Assembly (NCBI GenBank): GCA_019285755.1
Contig: CP079103.1
Location: 1,860,001-1,924,000, forward strand
Direction: 5' to 3'
DNA: 64,000 nt
Source: Chitinophaga sp. E66
GTDB taxonomy: Bacteria > Bacteroidota > Bacteroidia > Chitinophagales > Chitinophagaceae
In this document: positions 9,710 through 20,680 of the stretch, piece by piece
Numbering within the stretch: the first letter of the stretch is position 1
Layout of the letters: the number at the start of each line of letters is the position of its first letter
Made by a program: the position numbers and the translations under genes
Notes under the pieces: generated by a model
Seen by the model: only the letters and a program-made list of their open reading frames with translations
What the model was told of the DNA's origin: nothing
Databases searched by the model: none

Positions 9710-10978
9710 TTACTTCTCTCTTACGCTGACCGATATACGGCGGTCTTTCTTCCTTTCTTCATCCGGCGCGTCCGGAGCCGCTTTAGCGAACTGGCTGCCG
9801 TAGCCTTCCGCGCCCTGCAATTGAACGGGCTTCACATTGGCGGCCGAGAGGGCAGTAACCACGGAAGTGGCGCGTTCCTGCGACAGCTGCTGGTTTTTCT
9901 TCGCGTCGCCCGTGGCGTCCGTATACCCGCCGATCTTGATCTTCGCTTTGGGGAAAGCGTTGAGGATGGCGGCGAGGTTATCGATCTGCACCTGGCTCTC
10001 GGGCGTGATCTGCGCGGAACCGGTCTGGAAGTTCAGGTTGTCGAAATCGAACCAAACATCTTTGCCCGCCTGGGAAGCCGGGTCCTGGAGGAACTGCACG
10101 AGCTGGTCTTCGATACCGCCTTTATAGGCGTCGAGCACTTTGCCGTCGGGCAGCGTTACCTTGATGGATTCGCGTACGACGGGCGCGGCGGCCGGAGTAG
10201 AGGAGTGGGTGTCTTCTATGACGGTGATGCTGTCGGATTCAACGACGGTCATCTTCTCCTTGGCGCCGCAGCCGCGCAGGAGCCACCAGAGCAACAGGAT
10301 TCCCGCTATGGCGATAATGAGCCAGGTGACCCACCTGCCGCCGCCGGCGGCAGCTTCATGCACCGTGTGGTCCGCGGCATGGCCAACGCTGTTGGCGGTT
10401 GTTTTCACCGAACCGGCGAGCGAGGACAACCTGTTGCCGATATCGCCCAGGCTGCCTGCGCCCAGCAGGCCGGCGAGGCCCAGGCCGGAGGGTACGGCCG
10501 CGAGGATCTTATCTTTCTGGCTGACCAGGAGGTCTACTATGCCGGAGGCGCCAGGCCGGTGTTCTCGGCGTGATTGCCGATGGCGCCCAGCGCCGCGGGC
10601 GCGGTTGCCTGCATAAGCGTGTCGGCCGATTGTGGGCGGATACCCGCGTAAGACGCGATGGCCCCGCGATGTCGGCCGATTTATTGCCGAACAGGGATTG
10701 CAGGAACTGGGAGCCTTTGGCAAGCAAACCTGCCGGCAGCCCGCCGGCAACATTGCCCAGTTGCCCCAGGTCCGTCCCCGTGGCATCGCGCACCAGGCCC
10801 AGCAGTCCACCCGCGTCTCCGGACCCTGCTTTTGCAACAGGCCCGTCAGCACGGTGGGAATAATTCCGCCCAGCGCCTTTTGGATGCCGGACTCGCTCTC
10901 GCCCAGCTGGGAAGCGGCCCTGCCCGCGAATTCGGTATTGAATAGGTTTTTGAGGGTTTCTACGAGGTCAAACGCCAT
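9710..10978 (-). CDS. OmpA-family protein with DUF937-like N-terminus
   Basis: About 422 residues. The N-terminal half is a helical Ala/Gly-rich domain (MAFDLVETLKNLFN, ALGGIIPTVLTGLLQK) of DUF937 type. A single membrane segment follows (WVTWLIIAIAGILLLWWLL, about residues 225-245). The C-terminal OmpA-like peptidoglycan-binding domain has FDFDNLNFQTGSAQI, IKIGGYTDATGD and QLSQERATSVVTAL. The domain binds diaminopimelate in peptidoglycan, so the protein probably tethers a membrane to the wall. Two compensating frame changes near 10830 and 10560 (and one near 10655) scramble residues of about 55-145; alternate frames there restore DATGTDLGQLGNVAGG and KGSQFLQSLFGNKSADI. Solitary gene. Confidence 0.85.
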   Translation of the reverse strand: MAFDLVETLKNLFNTEFAGRAASQLGESESGIQKALGGIIPTVLTGLLQKQGPETRVDCWAWCAMPRGRTWGNWAMLPAGCRQVCLPKAPSSCNPCSAINRPTSRGHRVLRGYPPTIGRHAYAGNRARGAGRHRQSRREHRPGASGIVDLLVSQKDKILAAVPSGLGLAGLLGAGSLGDIGNRLSSLAGSVKTTANSVGHAADHTVHEAAAGGGRWVTWLIIAIAGILLLWWLLRGCGAKEKMTVVESDSITVIEDTHSSTPAAAPVVRESIKVTLPDGKVLDAYKGGIEDQLVQFLQDPASQAGKDVWFDFDNLNFQTGSAQITPESQVQIDNLAAILNAFPKAKIKIGGYTDATGDAKKNQQLSQERATSVVTALSAANVKPVQLQGAEGYGSQFAKAAPDAPDEERKKDRRISVSVREK

Positions 10979-11265
10979 AAGTGAAGGTTTTGGTGGTGAT
11001 ACAAAGAGGATGTAACTGATCTATAACAGCTTATGGAGGCTACAGTTCAAATTAGGGGCGGATTTAACACAAATGCCCTGCAAGGCGCTCAAAATGAAAA
11101 GAATAGACAAAATAACAGTTCAAACACATATAAACTGAAATTAATGCAGTCTGGTAGGGTTTTAGCTGTCAGGTTGACGGATGAAATACGCTTGGATCGG
11201 GATTTGATCCACCTGAACCAAATCAAAAAACCAATCGTTAACTCTAAGAAGCATAAAGTAGATAT

Positions 11266-13863
<2,598 letters not shown>

Positions 13864-13905
13864 CAAGTCATTTCTAATACGACGATATACAGTTACAGGT
13901 AAATG

Positions 13906-13937
13906 CCCGGATGAATCCTCATCCGGGACTTTTTTTA
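13906..13937 (+). terminator. Rho-independent terminator after clpB
   Basis: CCCGGATGA (13906-13914) pairs with TCATCCGGG (13919-13927) around ATCC, followed by AC and seven T. It lies 42 bases after the clpB stop. Confidence 0.9.
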
Positions 13938-14001
13938 TATACCTATCACATTGTCAATACTAATAAATTAAAATTTGTTATAATCTAATATACCGGTTAT
14001 C

Positions 14002-14160
14002 TTGTGGCCCGTCAAAGAAGCTACCCGCCAGTTCTGCGGCAAGGAATTGTTCTGTAAAAGGAACGGATGTTTGTGTTGTCAGGATTATGGGGTTAAAAGG
14101 CCTACAGGAAGGGCGCGGGGCGATGTACTTGCGCCTTCCCTGTACGGTTGGGTATCATAA
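14002..14160 (+). CDS. Possible small Cys-rich protein or leader ORF
   Basis: An open frame of 52 residues can be read from a TTG at 14002 to TAA at 14158-14160. It contains a Cys cluster, FCGKELFCKRNGCLCC (five Cys, residues 12-26), followed by a basic tail. No ATG is available in frame; a stop lies 21 bases upstream of the TTG. A TAAAATTTG sequence near 13969-13977 could serve as a -7 element. It lies between the clpB terminator and the deaminase gene. With a weak start and no recognised family, it may be chance; the spacing of Cys is what makes it worth recording. Confidence 0.25.
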   Translation: MWPVKEATRQFCGKELFCKRNGCLCCQDYGVKRPTGRARGDVLAPSLYGWVS

Positions 14161-14174
14161 CGGTCTGAATTCCG

Positions 14175-14182
14175 TACATTTG
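14175..14182 (+). promoter_or_regulatory. Putative -7 promoter element of the deaminase gene
   Basis: TACATTTG matches the Bacteroidota -7 consensus TAnnTTTG and lies 16 bases before the ATG at 14199. No TTG was found at the expected 19-21-base distance upstream (nearest at 14148). Confidence 0.4.
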
Positions 14183-14198
14183 GATTAAAACCAGGCAT

Positions 14199-14682
14199 AT
14201 GCCCGATCGGAGAAAGAGAGAAGAAGTTTATGGCGATGGCGGTGGAATTATCCGCCCGCGGCATGCGTACAGGAGAAGGCGGGCCATTCGGCTCCATCGT
14301 TGTGAGGGGAGAAGAAGTGGTCGGGGAAGGCTGGAACCAGGTGCTGACGCATAATGATCCCACGGCGCATGCGGAAGTGGTGGCCATCAGGGACGCCTGC
14401 CGTCGATTGGGTACTTTCCAGTTAACCGATTGTGAGATTTATACATCCTGCGAGCCCTGCCCCATGTGTTTCGGGGCCATTTACTGGGCGCGCCCGGCGC
14501 GGGTATTTTTCGCCAATACCAAAGAAGAGGCCGCGGCCATACAATTCGACGATTCCTTCATTTACCACGAGCTGGAATTGCCTTACGGCGAGAAGAAGAT
14601 CCCTTTCATCCCCATGCCCGAAGAAGCGGCGCGGGAAGTGTTCCGGGAATGGGCCGGAAAATCCGATAAAACCAGTTATTAA
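14199..14682 (+). CDS. Guanine deaminase-like nucleoside deaminase
   Basis: Zinc-dependent cytidine-deaminase fold enzyme; the closest type I recognise is GuaD-like guanine deaminase (guanine to xanthine). It carries the catalytic motif THAEVVAI-like PTAHAEVVAIRDAC and the zinc ligands SCEPCPMCFGAIYW. The C-terminal FIYHELELPYGEKKIPF resembles the GuaD tail. The ATG at 14199 gives MPDRRKRE but needs a one-base change near 14215 to enter the main frame; an in-frame ATG at 14230 (MAMAVELSARGM) gives a 150-residue protein already containing the whole domain. Substrate cannot be fixed from sequence; adenosine or cytosine deaminase relatives remain possible. Standalone gene. Confidence 0.82.
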
Positions 14683-14713
14683 AGCCGCGCCTATTTCCGC
14701 GAGAAGTGGTACA

Positions 14714-15039
14714 TCAATACAGCGCGATGGCCATGAAAAGGATGATCAGGGCTACTACCGCGATGTAGAGGTAATAATTCTCTTTTTCTTCCGGCGGTTC
14801 TTCCGGCGGAGCGAGTGCAGCACATTCCACTTAGCCTGCCGCAGCCACCCGGGGATCTGGTCTTTCTGCCGGATGGTGGTCAGCCCTTCCACAGCTTCGC
14901 TGCATAGCTCACAGTCCTGCAGGTGCATCTCAACCTCGTGCCTTTCGGAAGCACTCAGTTCACCCTTGACGTAGGCCAGCAGCTTGTCTTGCGAAGGACA
15001 GGCGGTTTCGGTGAATATGTCAGCAAAATGATCGTTCAT
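14714..15039 (-). CDS. Zinc-finger anti-sigma factor
   Basis: Short membrane anti-sigma factor. Start MNDHFADIF at 15039, 32 bases after the sigma gene stop. A zf-HC2-type segment contains HEVEMHLQDCELCSEAV, the HxxxCxxC arrangement expected for sigma binding. After a frame change near 14790 the C-terminus reads NYYLYIAVVALIILFMAIALY, a single membrane helix, and stops at 14714; without it the product would end in a basic tail at 14755 and lack a membrane anchor. It is the second gene of a sigma/anti-sigma pair on the minus strand. Its signal is unknown. Confidence 0.75.
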
Positions 15040-15070
15040 ATCTGTAGTTGGCGTTACCTGCAACTGCAAG

Positions 15071-15649
15071 TTAACGCATATTTTTACTGTACTTTTCCAA
15101 TAATATTTTGAGGTTGCGCTTGCCGTTCTGGATGTAGCTTTTTACCTGCCCGGCATTGAAGCCGGTGATGTCGGTTATTTCCTGGTAACTCTTCTTTTCG
15201 AGGTAGAACAACCGGACGGCGGTTGCCTGGTCCGGGTTGAGCTCCTGCAGCGCGCGCTCCATGTTATCGAGCAGGAGATCTTTCTGCTCATGCGCCTTCA
15301 TGTTCACATCTTCCTGCTGCGCTACCCCGGGCACCAGGTCTTCCTTCAGTTCCACGTCTTTCTTATGCCGCAATTGCATGAGGCAATGATTCCTGGCTAC
15401 CTGGTATATCCAGGCTTTGAAGTAGAGGACGTCGTGCCGGTGGATTTCCGACAATACTTTCAGGAAGATCTGCTGCACGCTGTCGCGCGCGTCTTCCTCG
15501 TTCTTGAGATACTTCATGCAGAGGCCCAGCAGGAGGATAGCGTATCGGTCGAACAGGACGCCGATCCACTCGGTATTGCCGTCGGCTTTGTACCGGTGGA
15601 GCAGATCCTGATCGCTCAGGTGTTGGTATTGGTCGGGTGATGGATGCAC
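15071..15649 (-). CDS. ECF-type RNA polymerase sigma factor
   Basis: About 192 residues, intact. Region 2 is visible as LFDRYAILLLGLCMKYLKNEEDA and YFKAWIYQVARNHCL; region 4 helix-turn-helix as LNPDQATAVRLFYLEKKSYQEIT and NAGQVKSYIQNGKRNL. Starts with GTG at 15649 (HPSPDQYQHLS). The anti-sigma gene follows 31 bases downstream. ECF sigma factors direct RNA polymerase to a small regulon when released by the anti-sigma; the pair has no adjacent target gene that identifies the signal. Confidence 0.9.
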   Translation of the reverse strand: MHPSPDQYQHLSDQDLLHRYKADGNTEWIGVLFDRYAILLLGLCMKYLKNEEDARDSVQQIFLKVLSEIHRHDVLYFKAWIYQVARNHCLMQLRHKKDVELKEDLVPGVAQQEDVNMKAHEQKDLLLDNMERALQELNPDQATAVRLFYLEKKSYQEITDITGFNAGQVKSYIQNGKRNLKILLEKYSKNMR

Positions 15650-15720
15650 GTTGTTACAGTAGCGTTCTCAAGTGAGATGCATAGGTAAACAAATTCCATA
15701 AAAGTTTCAAGTGGGAAATA

Positions 15721-16842
15721 TCAGTTCATGGCGCTAAGGGCTTCCTGCGCCTGTGATTTCATGGCCCCTTCCGAATTGGCGATATCCTTCAGCATGCGGC
15801 GGGCCTTGCCTTTCTGGCCTTTGTCGCGATAGCAGATGGCCATGTTGTAGCGGGCCCTTTCAGCATATTTGCCGCGGTCGGAAAGCCGGCGGTATTGGTT
15901 GATGGCTTCGTTATAGTCGCCCTGTTGCTGGTATTGCATGGCGGAGCGGAAAACATAGTCGTCCCCGTTAGCCGGTTTGTTCGCTTCGGATTTAGCCGGC
16001 GCAGGCTCGTTTTCGTTATCTGCGGCAGCGCGTGTTTTTTCCGGCGCTTTCTCTTCTTTGGGCTCTTCTTTAGGCTGCTCCTTTTGCTGTTCCTTAGGCG
16101 TTTCCGCAGGGGGAGGTGCTGCCTGGGCAACGGCGGAGCGGGCGTTGGTGTCGGCAGGCGGTAGTTTGGGTACGGCGCTGTCTTTCACCGGCGGTTTTTT
16201 CTTCTGCGCGGTATCAGCAGGCGGTAGTGCATTCAATGCGGCTGTTGCGTTGCCCGGAGTATCCCGCGTACTGTATTTCGCCTGAATAAGGATAGGCTCC
16301 GGTTGGGTGGCCTGCGGTTGTGTTACGACGGCAGGCTGGAAATCGCCTACTTCCGCACCCCGGGGCGCGGGAAGCACCAGCGCGTCTGCCGTTCGTAGCG
16401 GCAGGGTCGATAATGGCGGACGGTTCTTCAGATGCTGTTGCAGCAAATAGATGCCGCCGCCGCCGAACGCGAGGAAAACCACGGTCCAGAAGTACGATTG
16501 CGCACTGTCTGCAAAGGATCTGCGTTCGGTGTGCTTTTGCAGTTTGGCGACCGGCGCTTTGAGCGGGCGCTGGGGTACAGCTGCAGATGTTGCGTATTCT
16601 TTTTGAATATACTGGCTGAGCTGGGTGCTGAGTTGCTGGTAAGACTGGAGATTTGAAGGATGCTCCAGCGTCTGGAGCGCGTCGTGGCAGAGATCGCACT
16701 CGATCAGGTGGTGTTCCACCAGGTGCTGTTCTACGTCCGTCATCTGCCCGAGATGATAACGTTTGATCTGGTCCCTGTTCAGGCAACGAACGGGCGTGAA
16801 GATCCGCATGATCCTTTCTTGTCTTGGAGAATGACTATTCAT
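15721..16842 (-). CDS. Anti-sigma-like zinc-finger, membrane and TPR protein
   Basis: Intact, 373 residues. N-terminal zf-HC2-type motif HLVEHHLIECDLCHDAL (residues 40-56), then a membrane helix (FWTVVFLAFGGGGIYLL), a long low-complexity Pro/Lys/Glu linker, and a C-terminal TPR-like region (SAMQYQQQGDYNEAINQYRRL, YNMAICYRDKGQKGKA). Its ATG overlaps the stop of the upstream sigma-like gene by eight bases (ATGAATAG), so the two are translationally linked. The layout suggests a sigma-binding cytoplasmic end and a periplasmic TPR sensor or scaffold. This sensor role is inference. Confidence 0.75.
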   Translation of the reverse strand: MNSHSPRQERIMRIFTPVRCLNRDQIKRYHLGQMTDVEQHLVEHHLIECDLCHDALQTLEHPSNLQSYQQLSTQLSQYIQKEYATSAAVPQRPLKAPVAKLQKHTERRSFADSAQSYFWTVVFLAFGGGGIYLLQQHLKNRPPLSTLPLRTADALVLPAPRGAEVGDFQPAVVTQPQATQPEPILIQAKYSTRDTPGNATAALNALPPADTAQKKKPPVKDSAVPKLPPADTNARSAVAQAAPPPAETPKEQQKEQPKEEPKEEKAPEKTRAAADNENEPAPAKSEANKPANGDDYVFRSAMQYQQQGDYNEAINQYRRLSDRGKYAERARYNMAICYRDKGQKGKARRMLKDIANSEGAMKSQAQEALSAMN

Positions 16843-17382
16843 ATGCCGCCTCTTTCATATACGTGGCAACCGATTCACGGATGCCTTTCAACCTGTCCCT
16901 GACCTGCCGGACGTCTAAATGTCTTGAACGGGCAAGATCTTTCAGGGGCTTGTGTTCCGGTAAAATTCGCCCAGGAGGTACATGTCTTCCGGGATGAGCC
17001 TGCCCAGCGCTTGTTCCAGCTTGCCGGCCAGGGCCATTTTCTCGATGGGATTATTACCGGAGAGCTCTACCCGGCTTTCCAGTTCGCGGATGGCGGGTTG
17101 ATAACCGCCGCCCTTGCGCGTTCTGCCGAAGTATTGCTGCACCGTTCCGTACAGGAGCTCGTTTACTTTTCCGTTGGCGCCCGACAGTTGCTCGTACATC
17201 CTGTGGGTTAATTCGGGTAAAACGGTTTCTGCGGGATGTTGCGCGTCGAGCCCGGGTAAACAAACCGCCACCAGCAGGTGACTGTACCGATCCAATAAGG
17301 CCCCTGCGGCTTCCCTTTCCCGGAATTTCCGGAACCGGAGAAGAAGTTCCCTGTCGCTGAGGTTATTTAACTGGAGATGCAT
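16835..17382 (-). CDS. Divergent sigma-70-like protein
   Basis: Starts MHLQLNNLSDRELLLRFRKF at 17382. The N-terminus resembles ECF region 2 (AAGALLDRYSHLLVAVCL) and the C-terminus, reached after a frame change near 16965, is helix-turn-helix-like (EHKPLKDLARSRHLDVRQVRDRLKGI). The middle lacks the well-conserved region 2 promoter-binding residues that I would expect, so it is a diverged ECF-like factor or a sigma-derived regulator. It is coupled by overlap to a zinc-finger/TPR membrane protein that would be its partner. Stop TAG at 16835-16837. Confidence 0.6.
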
Positions 17383-17456
17383 ATCTACTATTACTATATT
17401 TACGTAATTCCGGTACAAAAGTTCACCGGGTTCGACATATTATTTAAACAATTAAC

Positions 17457-18214
17457 ATGCCATTAGCCATCACCATTGTGCCGGTCATGCCCCTCAGGGC
17501 GGAGCCTTCTCACCGGAGTGAAATGATATCCCAGGCCGTGTTCGGGGAATGCCTTGAAACTGAAACCGTTACGGCAGACGGCTGGGCGAAGGTACGGATG
17601 CAGTACGATGGGTACCAGGGCTGGGTGACCCTGTCGCACCTGGAAACCATTCCACAGTCGTTATACGATGCGCCCCCAGCCACATCGTGGGCGCCTGGCA
17701 GGCAGTGCTCCTGCTGAACGGCAAGCCCGTCCACGTGCCGGCCGGAAGCCTGCTGAAATTTGAGGCGGGCGAATGGGGAAATGTGTCGGTCGTTGCGGGG
17801 AGCGGCGTTGAGCCCATTTCGGCGGTTCCTGCGCCGGGGAGGCTGGGAGGCCATTGCAATGCAATTCCTGAATACAAGCTATTTATGGGGCGGAAAACGG
17901 TATTCGGGACAGACTGTTCCGGCTTTACCCAAACCGTGTATAAAATCCTCGGCATACCGCTGTTGCGGGATGCCTATCAGCAGGCGGCACAGGGGGAAAC
18001 GGTGTCTTTATTGCAGGAGGTCCGCCCGGGCGACCTCGCCTTCTTCGACAATCCTGAAGGCCGCATTACCCACGTGGGCATTATGCTCGACGAGCAGCGG
18101 ATCATCCATGCCTCCGGCAAGGTGCGCATCGATCCCATTGACAACCAGGGCATCGTTAATGCCGACACCGGCGAGCGGACCCATCAGCTGCGCCTGATCA
18201 AACGGGTGTTTTAG
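17457..18214 (+). CDS. SH3 and NlpC/P60 peptidoglycan peptidase
   Basis: C40-family peptidase that cleaves peptide stems of peptidoglycan, usually gamma-D-Glu-diaminopimelate bonds. About 250 residues. An N-terminal SH3-like domain (PLRAEPSHRSEMISQAVFGE, VRMQYDGYQGWV) is followed by the catalytic domain with YLWGGKTVFGTDCSGFTQ (nucleophile Cys), ITHVGIML (His) and the polar third residue region IIHASG. No signal peptide is apparent at the chosen start (MPLAITIVPVMPLRA), so it may act in the cytoplasm on recycled muropeptides. Frame changes near 17680 and in the segment 17830-17900 (GGAAAACGG read with five A restores the Cys motif). Confidence 0.82.
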
Positions 18215-18229
18215 AGATTACGCGATAAA

Positions 18230-18262
18230 AAGCCCGTCCTGGCAGTACCGGGACGGGCTTTC
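18230..18262. terminator. Terminator between convergent NlpC/P60 and ppa genes
   Basis: AAGCCCGTCC (18230-18239) pairs with GGACGGGCTT (18251-18260) with an 11-base loop; A residues precede and T residues follow, so it can work in both directions. Confidence 0.85.
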
Positions 18263-18282
18263 TTATGTTCCGCAGGGTCGGG

Positions 18283-18823
18283 TTACTTGTTGGTGAAGGT
18301 TTTTTCGTAGAGGTCGAAGGCTTCGCGGATGATTTCTTCCGCTTTGGCCTTGTTGCCGAACTCTTCCACCTTTACGGTCTTCTTTTCCAGTGTTTTATAT
18401 TCTTCGAAGAAGTGGCGGATTTCGCTGAGCAGGTGCGGGGCAGCTCGGAGATGTCGTTGATGTGGGCAACGGACATATCGTGGGCGGCCACGGCGATGAT
18501 CTTATCGTCAGCTTCGCCGCCGTCGATCATCTGCATTACGCCGATCACCTTTGCGTCCATGATGCACATGGGCACTACTTCGATCTGGGAGAGGATGAGG
18601 ATATCGAGCGGGTCGTTATCGTCGCAGTATGTTTTCGGGATGAAACCGTAGTTGGCGGGGTAGTACACGGAGGAATACAGCACGCGGTCGAGCTTCAGCA
18701 GGCCGCTTTCCTTGTCGAGTTCATACTTGGCACGGGAGCCCTTCGGGATCTCGATGATGCCGGTCACCACGTGGGGGCATTATCGCCGGGGCTTACGCTG
18801 TGCCATGGATTCGTTGTCGTCAT
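18283..18823 (-). CDS. ppa: Inorganic pyrophosphatase
   Basis: Family I soluble pyrophosphatase that hydrolyses pyrophosphate to phosphate. About 180 residues. Visible: [43 protein letters not shown] (metal-binding Asp cluster) and [20 protein letters not shown]. The start [17 protein letters not shown] (ATG at 18823) joins the body if the G5 run at 18773-18777 is read as six ([13 protein letters not shown]). A second frame change near 18440 restores the C-terminus ending in [11 protein letters not shown] (stop at 18283-18285). Solitary gene, convergent with the NlpC/P60 gene. Confidence 0.93.
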
Positions 18824-18883
18824 TCAATCTTGCTTTAAAAAATATGATATCAATCTCGTTTACTGACGGGTAAAAACAGCGAA

Positions 18884-18902
18884 CGGGTTGAAGTTCAACC
18901 CG
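18884..18902. repeat. Short perfect inverted repeat upstream of ppa
   Basis: CGGGTTGAA and TTCAACCCG with a single G between. It lies 60 bases before the ppa start and could be an operator or part of the neighbouring terminator region. Confidence 0.5.
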
Positions 18903-18918
18903 GCCAAAATTGAAAATA

Positions 18919-18958
18919 CCCGGTTTGTTCAGTGCGCAAAATTAGTGAACAAACCGGG
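18919..18958 (-). terminator. Long hairpin after the DUF4878-like gene
   Basis: CCCGGTTTGTTC (18919-18930) and GAACAAACCGGG (18947-18958) form a perfect 12-bp stem with a 16-base loop. On the minus strand it follows the stop near 18984 and is followed by TATTTTCAATTTT, fitting a terminator. Confidence 0.65.
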
Positions 18959-18983
18959 AATTGCTATAAAAAATTGGAATCGA

Positions 18984-19450
18984 TCATTTTACGGCGGCGG
19001 TATCGGCCATCGGCGGAACGGGCGACATGCTGTTCATATCCATGGTTCCGGGGAACGGATGTGGGCAGGATGCTTTCGAGGGTCAGGAGATCTTCCACTG
19101 TCCGTCTTCTTTTACCAGCAGCAGCGTTTCCGGGAGCTCACGGAGGAGTTCAGGATGGTGACTGTCGCTTTATCGCCGTCTTCTTTCTGATTAACCACTT
19201 CCAGCTTGGCGTTTTTGATCTTTTCGCGTTCATTTTCATTGCGTTTGCCGTCGAAAATGGAATAGAGCAGGATCACCGACTGGGACTCTTTCGTGGCGTA
19301 TTCTTTGGCACGTTCGAAGTTTGATTCCTGGATGGCGTGCATAAACTCCAAGGCAACCTCCTGCGGCTCGGGTTTCTTTTGACAGCTGCTAATGCTGAGA
19401 GCCAGTCCCGAAGCGCATATCAGGTATATAAATCGCCTGTAATAGCTCAT
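18984..19450 (-). CDS. DUF4878-like lipoprotein
   Basis: Starts MSYYRRFIYLICASGLALSISSC, a lipoprotein signal with the lipidated Cys about residue 23. The body (ALEFMHAIQESNFERAKEYAT, SQSVILLYSI, AKLEVVNQKEDGDKATVTI) resembles the NTF2-like DUF4878 family. Restoring one C near 19136 continues the protein as SPETLLLVKEDGQWKIS. A further Met/Pro-rich tail (TMDMNSMSPVPPMADTAAVK) to TGA at 18984-18986 needs one or two more frame changes; otherwise the stop is at 19083. Function unknown; predicted surface- or periplasm-facing. Confidence 0.6.
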
Positions 19451-19541
19451 GTGGTTGATAGGTTAATGTTATAATGTCTTACCGCAAAAGTAATGGAATC
19501 TTCCAATTGCACAACATACAACAATGGCTGTTAAGGCCGTG

Positions 19542-20603
19542 TTAATTGTGATCCTTCTGTTTGTGGTCCTTATGGTCTTTGTGATGATGCTCCCGGTTGT
19601 GTTCCCTTTCTTTTTCGCGCTCTTCTTCCTGTGCTGCGGCGCTGTCGTATGCCCTGATGATGGCTTTCACCAGGCGGTGGCGAACCACGTCTTCCTCGTC
19701 CAGCTCCGGTACCCGATCCCTTCGATGTTGCGGAGGATGCGGGCGGCTTTACCAAGACCGGATTTCTGGTTCTTGGGAAGGTCTACCTGTGTTAAGTCGC
19801 CGGTAATGATGGCCTTGGCGGAAGAGCCGATACGGGTGAGGAACATCTTCATCTGCAGATCGGTGGAGTTCTGGGCTTCGTCCAGCAGGATAAAGGAATT
19901 GTCGAGCGTGCGGCCGCGCATGTAGGCGAGGGGAGCGATTTCGATGATCCGGTTGGTCATGAAGTAATTTAGCTTGTCCGGCGGGATCATATCATCGAGT
20001 GCGTCGTACAGGGGGCGCAGGTACGGGTCGATCTTTTCCTTCAGGTCGCCCGGCAGGAACCCTAAGCTTTCGCCGGCTTCCACTGCGGGGCGTGTGAGGA
20101 TGATCTTGCGGACCGCCTTGTTCTTAAGGGCGCGCACGGCCAGGGCTACGGCGGTATAGGTTTTACCGGTACCGGCGGGGCCAATGGCAAAGACGATGTC
20201 GTTGTCCGCCAGGGTCACCATTTTCTTCTGGTTGGCCGTTTTGGCGCGGACGGTCCGGCCGTTGGGGCCGAAAACGAGCACGTCGTTGGGGTTGCGGTCC
20301 TTGAAATGGTCGATGGCCGAGCCTTCTTCCTCTCCGAGGATCTGTTCAAAATAGTTTTCGCTGAGATGACCGTTACGCTCGAGGTAGCTGACGATCTGAC
20401 CGATCTTTTCGCGGGCGGTTGCCACTTCTTCGGGTGCTCCCGACAGCTTGAGCTGGGTGCCGCGGCTGAGGATCTTCAGTAAGGGAACTTTTTCTTTAAT
20501 AAGTCCAGTTTTCCGTTGTTGACGCCGAAAAACTCGATCGGATTTACGCTGTCCAGGTTAATGATGGATTCTGTCAAGTGCGGTTCGATTTAAGCTTGTC
20601 CAT
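19542..20603 (-). CDS. phoH: PhoH-family ATPase with His-rich tail
   Basis: Cytoplasmic nucleotide-binding protein of the PhoH family, linked to RNA metabolism. Walker A GPAGTGKTYT, Walker B FILLDEAQN, plus ILTRPAVEAGESLGFLPGD and TGDLTQVDLPKNQKSGL are all present. Reading TT as TTT near 20577 lets the protein begin at the ATG at 20603 (MDKLKSNRTLTESIINL), typical of the family; otherwise a TTG at 20577 must serve. Further frame changes near 20490 and 19710. The C-terminus ends in a charged, histidine-rich tail (EREHNREHHHKDHKDHKQ), stop 19542-19544. About 350 residues. Confidence 0.9.
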
Positions 20604-20635
20604 AGTTTCGGAGTCTGAACAGTGCGTCGGTAGTA

Positions 20636-20663
20636 AACGGCGGGCGGGGATACGCCCGCCGTT
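20636..20663 (-). terminator. Terminator-like hairpin after purE
   Basis: AACGGCGGGCG (20636-20646) and CGCCCGCCGTT (20653-20663) form a perfect 11-bp stem with a 6-base loop, 18 bases after the purE stop. On the minus strand it is followed only by a short TTTA, so it is a GC-strong but U-poor terminator. Confidence 0.65.
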
Positions 20664-20680
20664 CCGTATCAGAGACTGGA

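Noticed and set aside
9347..10573. A 408-codon plus-strand frame covering the end of the transglutaminase gene and antisense to the OmpA gene
   Set aside because: It exists only because a lost A at 9643-9647 removes the true stop at 9655-9657; beyond that it reads through the terminator hairpin and the antisense of a well-supported OmpA gene.
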